From Draconibacterium sp. (lineage in GTDB: Bacteria > Bacteroidota > Bacteroidia > Bacteroidales > Prolixibacteraceae): a stretch of DNA of 6,965 nt. The stretch lies in contig WGCT01000423.1 of assembly GCA_015493625.1 (NCBI GenBank), positions 1-6,965 of the forward strand, in the 5' to 3' direction. Both the position numbers and the translations under genes were made by a program. Position 1 is the stretch's first letter. Each line of letters begins with the position of its first letter. The notes below the pieces were generated by a model. That model worked only from the letters and a program-made list of their open reading frames with translations. It searched no databases and was not told the origin of the DNA. Shown piece after piece: positions 1 through 6,835 of the stretch.

Positions 1-1350
1 ATTTTTTCTCACTTTTTCTATTGCCAACGCAATTTCATCCATATCCGGTTTTCTCGCAAGCAAAACATTTTGCGGCAACCAAACCGCCTCTTCGTAACAT
101 AACTTATCGTTTGCAGGACATTGATTTTTTTCGAGATAGGCACTGTAATCGAGCATCTTTTCCGGATACATTTTTTGAAAGTTCTTCGATTGAAAAGCAT
201 TCTCGAGGAAAGGCATCTTATTGAGTGGTGAATATCCTTTCGAGCAGGATACTCCTTCGGCAGAAAGCGCCTTTAAGAATTTCTCTCGCGGCAACCCGCC
301 AAATTCGTCTTTGTTATACCTGAACGGAAACAGATGAAAGGCAGCCCGCGTAACATTATTATTGAGTTTATAGGGTGTTATTCCCTGAATATCTTTTATC
401 TGCGATTTTAAATAGGTGGCATTTATATTCCTGGTTTCTGTCTCTTTTTCGAGCCGTTTGAGTTGAGCCAGACCAATTGCCGCCTGATATTCTGTTATTC
501 GCAATTTTGTTCCGGCAATTATCGTTCCGGCACCCACCGCGCCCACCGACGAGCCATAAGGATTTCCATAATTATGGTACGAATAACATCGGTCCATAAA
601 CTCTTCGTTATCGCTTACAATTGCACCTCCTTCGCCTATTGGCAGATTTTTCGAGTTCTGAAAACTAAAGCAACCGGCATCGCCGAATGTACCCATTTTT
701 TTATGGTCGATTTCGGCTAGCCAAGCCTGACAGGCATCTTCGACAACAACTAAATTGTGCTTTTTAGCAATCGCCATAATTTTATACATTTCGGCAGGTA
801 AACCCAAAATATGAACCGGGAGGATTGCCCGTGTCCGCGACGTTATTTTCTCCTCTATTTTGCTCGCATCAATCTGAAATGTTTCCGGATTGGTATCGAC
901 AAAAACCGGCATCGCTCCTGTAGCCAGAATTGCCGCAACCGATGCAATAAAAGTATACGACGAAACAATAACCTCGTCGCCGCCGCCAACATTTAACTGA
1001 ACCAGTGCAGCAATAATTGCATTTGTTCCGTTAACAACTGCCAGCGCACGTTTTGCACCCACAGTTTCGGCCCACTTATTCTCAAACTCGGTAACCACTT
1101 TATTTCGCGACCATACTCCACTTCGGAGCACTTTAAGTACTCGCTCTTCGTCGGTTGCCGGATTCCAGCGTGGCCATTTGGGCCAACTTTCGGTACGCAC
1201 CGGCTTCCCTCCTAAAATTGCCGGTACATTGGTCTCGTTTTTTATTGCTGCAAAAGCCGAAGAAATTGAGCCTGACGAAACAATTGTTCCAATGCCAAGT
1301 AACGAGTTTTGCTTAATAAATTTTCTTCGTGAGTTCTCTTTTTCGTTCAT
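1..1350 (-). CDS. Tat-exported DegT/DnrJ/EryC1/StrS-family PLP-dependent aminotransferase (3' end cut by window edge)
   Basis: I translated this frame by hand from the ATG at 1350. It stays open for 450 codons to base 1, so the stop lies just outside. The fold is the DegT/DnrJ/EryC1/StrS (sugar aminotransferase-like) PLP family. Visible landmarks are the phosphate-binding NGTNA at 107-111, YTF at 132-134, EDACQ with the pyridine-contacting Asp205 and Gln208, and FSFQNSKNL with the Schiff-base lysine at Lys234, followed by GEGG. The C-terminal part (YEEAVWLPQNVLL, then MDEIALAIEKV) matches the usual family ending, so few residues are missing. The N-terminus is unusual for this family: SRRKFIK at 7-13 is a textbook twin-arginine motif, followed by a hydrophobic stretch and an AFA-A cleavage site near residue 34. 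Relatives in the family mostly make amino sugars in the cytoplasm. This copy should act in the periplasm or at the envelope. Its substrate cannot be read from sequence. It follows trmB by 171 bases and is probably transcribed separately. Confidence 0.94.
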   Translation of the reverse strand, partial: MNEKENSRRKFIKQNSLLGIGTIVSSGSISSAFAAIKNETNVPAILGGKPVRTESWPKWPRWNPATDEERVLKVLRSGVWSRNKVVTEFENKWAETVGAKRALAVVNGTNAIIAALVQLNVGGGDEVIVSSYTFIASVAAILATGAMPVFVDTNPETFQIDASKIEEKITSRTRAILPVHILGLPAEMYKIMAIAKKHNLVVVEDACQAWLAEIDHKKMGTFGDAGCFSFQNSKNLPIGEGGAIVSDNEEFMDRCYSYHNYGNPYGSSVGAVGAGTIIAGTKLRITEYQAAIGLAQLKRLEKETETRNINATYLKSQIKDIQGITPYKLNNNVTRAAFHLFPFRYNKDEFGGLPREKFLKALSAEGVSCSKGYSPLNKMPFLENAFQSKNFQKMYPEKMLDYSAYLEKNQCPANDKLCYEEAVWLPQNVLLARKPDMDEIALAIEKVRKN

Positions 1351-1375
1351 CTCAGTTTAGTTTTAGTTCAACTTG

Positions 1376-1406
1376 TAAAGATAAAAACTTATCAGTATAG
1401 AACAAG
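1376..1406 (-). promoter_or_regulatory. Candidate promoter for the Tat-aminotransferase gene
   Basis: On the minus strand, TATCTTTA (1383-1376) matches the Bacteroidota -7 consensus TAnnTTTG at all but the last base. It is preceded, after exactly 19 bases, by CTTG (1406-1403), close to the -33 TTTG. Transcription would start near 1370 and give a leader of about 20 bases that is A-rich and lacks a Shine-Dalgarno. This suggests the gene is not dependent on trmB readthrough. It is a pattern match only. Confidence 0.4.
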
Positions 1407-1521
1407 CAAAATTCAACCTCGAACAAGAGATTAATGCTGAGCATATTACAATTAATTGGGTTAAATGTCTCGAAAAATAAAATGCGAAAAGCGATAAAAT
1501 TTAAGGTTTAAAATCAATCGA

Positions 1522-2262
1522 CTATAACTCTTTTGCACTTCTGCCAAAGCTCCTGTATTCGTCTTTTTCAATTTCTATTTCAGGTTCGGCAAATGGTTTG
1601 TCGGTTAATTTAAATGCAATGTATTTAATTTTTATTCCCCGGTCGAGCCACTGTTTTTCGTAAAACGTTTTTATTTTCAGCGTTTCGCTTAGCTGCTCCC
1701 AGCTGTATAGATTGTCGGTTTCGGCAATTACCTCGAATTGGTTAAAGTGTACCAATGCCCGGGCATAAACATATTGGAAATTACTGTCGGTTTTTAAATG
1801 AATGATTCCGCCCGGTTTTAAAAAGAGCCGGTATTTATTTAAAAACAGAGTTGATGTCAGCCGTTTTCTGGTTTTTTTCATTTGGGGGTCGGGAAAAGTA
1901 AGCCATATTTCGGCAACTTCGCCGGCACTAAAAAACTGAGTAATAATTTCGATATTGGTACGTAAAAAAGCCACGTTTTTAAGCCCTTTTTCGAGTGCCT
2001 GTTTTGCTCCGCTAAACAGGCGTGCTCCTTTAATATCGACCCCAATGTAATTGATATTTGCATTTTGTTCGGCCAAGGCAACTGTGTATTCGCCTTTACC
2101 GCAACCCAATTCCAAAATAACTGGATTGTTATTTTTAAAGAACTCTTTTGCCCATTTCCCTTTTAATCTGAAATCGGCTTGTTCTATTTTATTATACGGA
2201 GCCTGAACAACATGTTCAAAAGACTCCATTTCATTAAATTTCGATAACTTATTTTTTCCCAC
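1522..2262 (-). CDS. trmB: tRNA (guanine-N7-)-methyltransferase TrmB
   Basis: TrmB transfers methyl from S-adenosylmethionine to N7 of guanine, typically G46 in the tRNA variable loop, stabilising the tertiary fold in the cytoplasm. The 246-residue protein is full length for the single-subunit bacterial enzyme. It shows the class I methyltransferase SAM-binding motif ELGCGKGEYT (51-60), the acidic end of strand 2 (GVD, Asp75), the family hallmark FPDP (123-126) followed by a basic KKTRKRL stretch, and LKTDS (156-160). The C-terminal TFYE (199-202) sits where E. coli TrmB has its TKFE substrate/SAM-binding residues. The start is GTG at 2262. The resulting MGKNKL N-terminus is, from memory, conserved in Bacteroidota homologues and preferable to the ATG at codon 12, which would remove it. 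It stands alone between gldH (174-base gap) and the aminotransferase (171-base gap). I see no strong promoter or terminator on either side. Confidence 0.97.
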   Translation of the reverse strand: MGKNKLSKFNEMESFEHVVQAPYNKIEQADFRLKGKWAKEFFKNNNPVILELGCGKGEYTVALAEQNANINYIGVDIKGARLFSGAKQALEKGLKNVAFLRTNIEIITQFFSAGEVAEIWLTFPDPQMKKTRKRLTSTLFLNKYRLFLKPGGIIHLKTDSNFQYVYARALVHFNQFEVIAETDNLYSWEQLSETLKIKTFYEKQWLDRGIKIKYIAFKLTDKPFAEPEIEIEKDEYRSFGRSAKEL

Positions 2263-2285
2263 TTTCTTATAGTTAATAGTTCGTT

Positions 2286-2298
2286 ATTCCGAAGGAAT
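2286..2298 (-). other. Small inverted repeat in the trmB leader
   Basis: ATTCC and GGAAT flank a three-base spacer and could form a 5-bp hairpin about 24 bases upstream of the trmB GTG. No T-run follows, so it is not a standard intrinsic terminator for the upstream gldH gene. The remaining sequence between gldH and trmB (2263-2436) holds no convincing promoter. The nearest -7-like string I see on the minus strand is TAGATTTA, with one mismatch. Confidence 0.2.
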
Positions 2299-2436
2299 CT
2301 CCACAGTTGTGTCAAATAGTTGGTATTCAGTAATTTAGTTTTTGTCTTATGTCGATAAATCTAACAATCTGTTCTACAGTTAAACGCTATAAAAAATCTA
2401 AATATTTATGGCAGTGTTAATTTGAATGAGATAGTA

Positions 2437-2913
2437 TTACTCCCCGGTTTTCTCCACTCTGAAACCAATATCGGTAATTCCTTTTAGTACTTTATTGCGC
2501 ATGCCGTGCTGAATGGTAACTTTATATTCGCCCGCTTTGGGGAAATAAACATTACGTTTATATAAAACCTGTTTTGTTTTAATTCCGCCAAATCCGTCGC
2601 CCAGCCATTTTCCTGCGGGGTTGGCAAGCACAACCTCAAATGTGTCGGCAACTGCGGTTTTCCCCGGCTCTTCAATTTTAATAAACAACCACAAATTGCT
2701 GTATTTGTATTTTATATCGTTTCGTACATTTATATAAAGGTTATTTGTTTGAACCGTATTGTCAATCTGAACAGGAAAAGTAAGTAACGAATCTTTGTGC
2801 CAACCTGTTTTGGGAAGTTTTTTGTATGCTTCGAAAACGCGACTCCGGTCGCAGTTAAAGAATAAAAAAGGAATAAATATAAAAAGGAGCAGGTGTGTTA
2901 CGTTTCGCTTCAT
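2437..2913 (-). CDS. gldH: Gliding motility lipoprotein GldH
   Basis: This is a 158-residue secreted lipoprotein of the GldH family. GldH is required for gliding in Flavobacterium johnsoniae, where it supports the gliding/type IX secretion machinery, and homologues persist in many non-gliding Bacteroidota. The N-terminus has a short basic start, a very hydrophobic segment (8-19) and a cysteine at 21 preceded by FFN, a loose lipobox; Asp22 follows. The mature part shows strings I associate with GldH: LPKTGWHKDS (33-42), NLYINVRN (58-65), YSNLWLFI (71-78), GKWLGDGFGG (101-110) and a C-terminal QHGMRNKVLKGITDIGFRVE (135-154). The mature part looks mainly beta-stranded. The ATG overlaps the ricT stop as ATGA, so translation is probably coupled to ricT. 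Whether this organism glides cannot be told from one gene. Identification is by motif recall, not by a search. Confidence 0.92.
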   Translation of the reverse strand: MKRNVTHLLLFIFIPFLFFNCDRSRVFEAYKKLPKTGWHKDSLLTFPVQIDNTVQTNNLYINVRNDIKYKYSNLWLFIKIEEPGKTAVADTFEVVLANPAGKWLGDGFGGIKTKQVLYKRNVYFPKAGEYKVTIQHGMRNKVLKGITDIGFRVEKTGE

Positions 2914-4040
2914 CGTTTGTTTTGATTTCTGTTCGGACGACGGTTAAAATTTCGTTTCTTTTTGCGAGGGTGTTTTTTGGGTCGGTCGAAACGGTGCAAA
3001 TCGTCCTGCCCTACAACATTATGAAAACTTTCGTTGGCTTTTGTTGCAAAGGTTTCATCGGTTAGCAAAAGTTTTTCCGGTTTTTTCCCCTGTCTGTTTA
3101 GCCGCTGAATCTCTTTAACCCTTTTTACCGGAACAACTATCTGTGCCGAAGGTGTATTTCCCTGTGACATATACGAATAGGTACCATTTAAAATATCGGC
3201 TTTAAGGAAATAGTACAATCCCATCTCTGTTTCAAGAGGAATATTACTAGGAGGAAAATTTCTTTGAGCATCCATATACGTAGCAAGCTCGAAATTGAGA
3301 CAACACTTTAATTTTCCACACTGGCCGGCCAGTTTCTGCGGATTGAGAGAAAGCTCCTGATTGCGTGCCGAATTTGTTGTTACCGAAACAAAATTATGCA
3401 TCCACGTAGAGCAACAAATTTCTCTTCCGCACGGGCCAATTCCGCCAATGCGGCCGGCCTCCTGTCGTGCACCAATCTGTTTCATCTCAACACGGATATG
3501 AAAATTCTCGGCAAGCACTTTAATCAGTTCTCTAAAATCGACACGCCCGTCGGCAATGTAGTAGAATATTGCTTTTGTACGGTCGCCCTGATATTCAACG
3601 TCACCTATTTTCATATTAAGTTTAAGGTCGGAAACAATCTGGCGCGAACGAATCATTGTTTGATGTTCAAGCGAAATTGCCTCTTTCCACTTCTCAATAT
3701 CGGTTTGTTTTGCTTTTCGGTATATTTTTCTGAATTCGCCATTTACCAGTGTAACTTTGTGTTTTTGCATCTGCAAATTCACCAGCTCACCCATTACCGA
3801 AACAATTCCTATATCGTGTCCGGGACTGCTTTCAACGGCAACAATATCGCCAACTTTTAGGTTGAGGTTATTTACATTCCGGTAATAGTCTTTGCGTGTG
3901 TTCTTAAACCGTACTTCAACAACACTGTTTAATAGAGTAACCGACTGAATGTCTTTTAACCAGTCGGTAACGTGTAACTTTGCGCAGTTCCCTGTATTAG
4001 AACTGCATGCGCCTCTTTCTATGGTATCAACATGTTGCAT
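2910..4040 (-). CDS. ricT: PSP1-domain regulatory iron-sulfur protein, RicT (YaaT) family
   Basis: The 376-residue protein carries the PSP1 C-terminal domain across roughly residues 125-260. Diagnostic stretches are GGIGPCGREICC (199-210), LSLNPQKLAGQCGKLKCC (230-247) and LNFE (248-251). In Bacillus subtilis, RicT joins RicA and RicF in a complex that binds [4Fe-4S] clusters and stimulates RNase Y-dependent mRNA processing; the corresponding cysteines here are 204, 209, 210, 241, 246 and 247. Two further cysteines (12 and 19) precede the LHVTDWL segment at the N-terminus. Residues 353-376 form a tail with 13 Lys/Arg out of 24 and no acidic residue, suggesting nucleic acid contact. holB lies upstream, the same pairing seen in B. 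subtilis (holB-yaaT), and gldH overlaps downstream. The family is clear; the role in Bacteroidota, where RicA/RicF and RNase Y are not generally expected, is not established from this window. Confidence 0.95.
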   Translation of the reverse strand: MQHVDTIERGACSSNTGNCAKLHVTDWLKDIQSVTLLNSVVEVRFKNTRKDYYRNVNNLNLKVGDIVAVESSPGHDIGIVSVMGELVNLQMQKHKVTLVNGEFRKIYRKAKQTDIEKWKEAISLEHQTMIRSRQIVSDLKLNMKIGDVEYQGDRTKAIFYYIADGRVDFRELIKVLAENFHIRVEMKQIGARQEAGRIGGIGPCGREICCSTWMHNFVSVTTNSARNQELSLNPQKLAGQCGKLKCCLNFELATYMDAQRNFPPSNIPLETEMGLYYFLKADILNGTYSYMSQGNTPSAQIVVPVKRVKEIQRLNRQGKKPEKLLLTDETFATKANESFHNVVGQDDLHRFDRPKKHPRKKKRNFNRRPNRNQNKR

Positions 4041-4093
4041 TATTTAACCGTAGCCGTTTAATCGCGTTAAGCTAATAAAAATTACATTCAACA

Positions 4094-4101
4094 CAAAAAT
4101 A
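4094..4101 (-). promoter_or_regulatory. Candidate -7 promoter box for ricT-gldH
   Basis: On the minus strand TATTTTTG (4101-4094) fits the Bacteroidota -7 consensus TAnnTTTG exactly, about 55 bases before the ricT ATG. The -33 element is not clear; only a TTTC at a short spacing of 15 bases is visible. It lies in the 140-base gap after holB (4041-4180), which has no obvious terminator hairpin, so ricT-gldH may be transcribed both from here and by readthrough from holB. Confidence 0.4.
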
Positions 4102-4180
4102 GTGATAATTCGTAAAGAAATGAGTTTTTAATACCAACTGTCTGAATTTTTATAGCGAGAATTGTAAAATAACTTGTTTA

Positions 4181-5305
4181 CTAACGTTTTATAAGCCGTA
4201 CCATTCGGAGGGCAAGATCGAGGAAAATAATTTTCTGATTTCCATTCATCGAGATGTGCTTTATTGCCAGTTCGAACTCCTTAAAAAATTGCGAAATATT
4301 TCGCTCGTTAATAAAAGGTGCAAACCGGGCTCCCCACTCTTTCTCCGGTTTAGAGAGATAGACAATGCTGCTCTGTTTCATATTTAAAACAAAATATTCG
4401 CGAATTAGCCTCAAAGAAAAATTTAAAAATGCCTTCTGTTTTTCGCGGTTAAATGCAGCCATCTCCTCGGCCCATTTAATTTGCTCCAGTACTTCTCTTT
4501 TATAGGCGAAACGCATCATCTCCTGAAATTTCAGAAAATAGAACTGCTCCTCTTCGCCCGGCGATAAATACTCGAGTGCTTTCAAATAATTCCCATTGGC
4601 AAGGTGAACGGCATCGGGGATGAGTGCTTCGTTTACATCGCCAATTTTATAAAGTGCATTCCGAATCGATTCGTTATCGATAAACGGGAAATGAATAAGC
4701 TGTGTACGCGAACGAACGGTTCCAATAACCGCCTCCTCGTTTTCGGTAATTAAAATAAAGAGTGTTTTGTTGGGCGGTTCCTCAATTAGTTTTAGCAATT
4801 TATTCGAACATGCTGTGTGCATCTTTTCAGGAAGCCAGATAATCATTATTTTATACTCCGACTCGAACGATTTCAGATTTAACTTTCTTATTATCGACTC
4901 GCTTTCGCGTTCGAAAATTCCACCTTGTGTTTTTTCAGCATTAATAAAAGTTAGCCACTGTCCTAAATTAAAATAGGGGCTCTTTTCTACCATTTCGCGC
5001 CATTGAAAAAGGAAATCGTCGCTTACCGCTTTTTTAATTTTTGGCGTATTAAAAATTGGAAACACAAAGTGCAAATCGGGGTGAACCAGATTTTGGTATT
5101 TATGACACGATGGACAAACGCCACACGAATCGGTGTCGGTACGGTTGGTACACGAAATATATTGCGCATAGGCAATAGACATTGCCAGCTTTCCGGTTCC
5201 TTCGGCACCCGAAAATAGCAGAGCATGACTTATCCGCTCCTCTTTTACGGCGGTTATCAGTCGGTTTTTTACTCCGTCTTGTCCAATTACATCTTTAAAA
5301 AACAT
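4181..5305 (-). CDS. holB: DNA polymerase III subunit delta prime (clamp loader)
   Basis: Delta prime is the stator subunit of the replicative clamp loader, which with DnaX and delta opens the sliding clamp and places it on primed DNA. The 374-residue protein begins with the family's VIGQ (6-9), then has SHALLFSG and a P-loop-like GAEGTGK (33-39). A zinc-binding set follows at Cys52, Cys61, Cys64 and Cys67. The Walker B region reads IIWLPEKM (155-162), with Pro in place of the catalytic-type Asp-Glu order. NKLLKLIEEPP (168-178) and SRTQ (199-202, the arginine-finger SRC equivalent) come next. The less conserved C-terminal collar domain runs from about 220 to 374. Retained Arg200 with a degenerate Walker B fits a subunit that helps its neighbour hydrolyse ATP rather than doing so itself. 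The ATG at 5305 is well placed because the conserved VIGQ lies only six residues in. The gene is divergent from pgk and upstream of ricT. Confidence 0.95.
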   Translation of the reverse strand: MFFKDVIGQDGVKNRLITAVKEERISHALLFSGAEGTGKLAMSIAYAQYISCTNRTDTDSCGVCPSCHKYQNLVHPDLHFVFPIFNTPKIKKAVSDDFLFQWREMVEKSPYFNLGQWLTFINAEKTQGGIFERESESIIRKLNLKSFESEYKIMIIWLPEKMHTACSNKLLKLIEEPPNKTLFILITENEEAVIGTVRSRTQLIHFPFIDNESIRNALYKIGDVNEALIPDAVHLANGNYLKALEYLSPGEEEQFYFLKFQEMMRFAYKREVLEQIKWAEEMAAFNREKQKAFLNFSLRLIREYFVLNMKQSSIVYLSKPEKEWGARFAPFINERNISQFFKEFELAIKHISMNGNQKIIFLDLALRMVRLIKR

Positions 5306-5309
5306 GATT

Positions 5310-5342
5310 CAAAAATAGCTTTTTAATCATTGATATTCCAAA
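5310..5342 (-). promoter_or_regulatory. holB promoter, possibly giving a leaderless mRNA
   Basis: On the minus strand TTTG (5342-5339), 21 bases of spacer and TATTTTTG (5317-5310) make a full match to the Bacteroidota TTTG/TAnnTTTG promoter. Only four bases (AATC) separate the -7 box from the holB ATG. Since these promoters usually fire about five to seven bases beyond the -7 box, the transcript would begin at or just inside the start codon. Confidence 0.55.
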
Positions 5343-5446
5343 TGCGTAACTTTATTTTTCTTTCTGCTCCTATTTAAACTGCCAACTGGTTTATCTTGTT
5401 GGTATTATTTCAATATTAAATTGTTTTCGACAAAAAATATCTGCTA

Positions 5447-5475
5447 TTTCCGGCTTAATATATTTCTTACCTTTG
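5447..5475 (+). promoter_or_regulatory. pgk promoter
   Basis: TACCTTTG (5468-5475) is an exact TAnnTTTG -7 box. TTTC (5447-5450), 17 bases upstream, is a three-of-four match to the -33 TTTG. Transcription would start near 5482, leaving a leader of just under 30 bases that is almost pure A and T (AAATTAAAATAAAATACA before the ATG) with no Shine-Dalgarno, as is typical of well-expressed Bacteroidota genes. The rest of the 204-base divergent gap with holB shows no clear operator repeat. Confidence 0.55.
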
Positions 5476-5509
5476 ATTGTTTTCAAAAAATAAATTAAAA
5501 TAAAATACA

Positions 5510-6706
5510 ATGCAAACAATTAGCAACTACAATTTTAAAGGCAAAAAAGCACTCATTCGGGTTGACTTTAATGTGCCGTTAAACGAGAATTTTGAGATTA
5601 CCGACGATACCAGAATGAGGGCAGCACTTCCAACCATTAAAAAAGTAATTGAAGGCGGTGGTTCTCCGGTAATTATGTCGCATTTAGGACGGCCAAAAAA
5701 CGGTCCCGAAGAAAAATTTTCGCTAAAACCGTTGGTAAATCACCTTTCGGAATTACTGGGTGGTGCTACTGTTAACATTGCTCCCGATTGCATTGGCGAC
5801 GAAGTTAAAGCAATGGCAAACAACATAAAACCGGGTGAAGTTTTAATTTTAGAAAACCTCCGTTTTTATAAAGAAGAGACAAAAGGCGACGAAGAGTTTG
5901 CAAAAAAACTTTCGGAAATTGGCGACTGCTGGATAAACGATGCTTTTGGAACAGCACATCGCGCACACGCTTCAACCGCTGTAATTGCAAAGTTTTTCCC
6001 CAACGATAAAATGTTTGGCTATTTAATTGAAAGCGAAGTTGAAAGCCTCGACAAAGTGGTGAAAAACCCACAACGTCCGTTAACTGCAATAATGGGAGGT
6101 GCAAAAGTATCATCGAAAATTACAATTATCGAAAATCTGCTCGACAAAGTTGACAACCTGATTTTAGGTGGCGGAATGACATTTACTTTTGTGAAAGCAA
6201 ATGGTGGAAACGTTGGAAATTCGATTTGCGAAGATGACTATATTGAGACAGCAAAAACAATTCAGAAAGTGGCAAAAGAGAAAGGTGTTAATTTAATTTT
6301 TGCCACCGATGTACTTGCTGCCGACGCTTTTAGTAACGATGCCAACACCAAAATTTTACCTGCCAAAGAAATTCCTGAAGGATGGCAAGGTTTAGATGCA
6401 GGCCCCGAAAGTGTTGAAAGTTTTAAAGAGGTAATTAAAAAATCGGGAACTATTCTTTGGAACGGTCCTGTTGGCGTTTTCGAAATGGAAACTTTTGCAA
6501 AAGGTTCGGTTGCCGTTGGAGAAGCTGTTGTTGAGGCAACAAAAAACGGAGCTTTCTCGCTTGTTGGCGGTGGCGACTCGGTAGCTTTAGTAAACCAATT
6601 TGGTTTTGCCGATGGCGTTTCGTATATCTCTACTGCCGGTGGCGCTCTGCTCGAATACCTCGAAGGAAAAACCCTTCCGGGAATTGCAGCAGTTCGCGGA
6701 GAATAA
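5510..6706 (+). CDS. pgk: Phosphoglycerate kinase
   Basis: Pgk catalyses reversible phosphate transfer between 1,3-bisphosphoglycerate and ADP, the first ATP-yielding step of glycolysis, in the cytoplasm. The 398-residue protein is complete and of normal bacterial length. The N-domain substrate residues are all present: signature RVDFNVPLN (17-25), Arg35 in DDTRMR, SHLGRP (57-62), ENLRF with Arg118, and AHRAHAS with Arg151. The nucleotide-binding C-domain has GGAKVSSK (196-203), LGGGMTFTF (219-227), WNGPVGVFE (317-325) and GGGDS (353-357), followed by the [14 protein letters not shown] hinge/C-terminal stretch (374-387). The start follows directly after an A-rich leader and keeps the usual short N-terminus before the signature. 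It is monocistronic: its own promoter lies upstream and a strong hairpin 71 bases downstream. Nothing is missing or odd. Confidence 0.99.
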   Translation: MQTISNYNFKGKKALIRVDFNVPLNENFEITDDTRMRAALPTIKKVIEGGGSPVIMSHLGRPKNGPEEKFSLKPLVNHLSELLGGATVNIAPDCIGDEVKAMANNIKPGEVLILENLRFYKEETKGDEEFAKKLSEIGDCWINDAFGTAHRAHASTAVIAKFFPNDKMFGYLIESEVESLDKVVKNPQRPLTAIMGGAKVSSKITIIENLLDKVDNLILGGGMTFTFVKANGGNVGNSICEDDYIETAKTIQKVAKEKGVNLIFATDVLAADAFSNDANTKILPAKEIPEGWQGLDAGPESVESFKEVIKKSGTILWNGPVGVFEMETFAKGSVAVGEAVVEATKNGAFSLVGGGDSVALVNQFGFADGVSYISTAGGALLEYLEGKTLPGIAAVRGE

Positions 6707-6777
6707 AATCTAACCGAAGATTGTTCTTCCCATTACGAAAAAAATTTCATTCAAGGAAAGCCTACAATATTCATTCA

Positions 6778-6822
6778 AAAAAGAAATCCTCGATTCTATA
6801 ACCGAATCGAGGATTTCTTTTT
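6778..6822. terminator. Bidirectional intrinsic terminator between pgk and the convergent gene
   Basis: A perfect inverted repeat of 19 bp (6778-6796 with 6804-6822) encloses a seven-base loop, TATAACC. The core AATCCTCGATTC arm is mixed in composition. The outer ends are A-runs on the left and T-runs on the right, so each strand reads a stem ending in Ts. It lies 71 bases after the pgk stop and 13 bases after the stop of the minus-strand gene at right, serving both. Confidence 0.9.
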
Positions 6823-6835
6823 GCTAAGACCTTTA

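Noticed and set aside
463..996. Short plus-strand open frames across the left end
   Set aside because: They are antisense to the aminotransferase, whose catalytic motifs read cleanly on the minus strand.
1501..1513. Near-palindromic TTTAAGGTTTAAA-like stretch after trmB as a terminator
   Set aside because: The stem is short and AT-only, with no following T-run that would make it a convincing terminator on the minus strand.
3396..3860. 154-codon open frame on the plus strand opposite ricT
   Set aside because: It lies wholly antisense to the strongly conserved PSP1 region, its translation resembles no protein I know, and no promoter precedes it.
4041..4180. Possible small RNA or riboswitch between holB and ricT
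   Set aside because: I find no stable hairpin or conserved riboswitch core; only a promoter-like -7 box stands out.
5805..6113. 102-codon open frame on the minus strand inside pgk
   Set aside because: It is antisense to conserved Pgk motifs and its product looks like a random leucine-rich translation.
6746..6778. TTCATTCAA occurring twice, 24 bases apart, downstream of pgk
   Set aside because: A nine-base AT-rich match at this distance is expected by chance and is not flanked by anything resembling a site.
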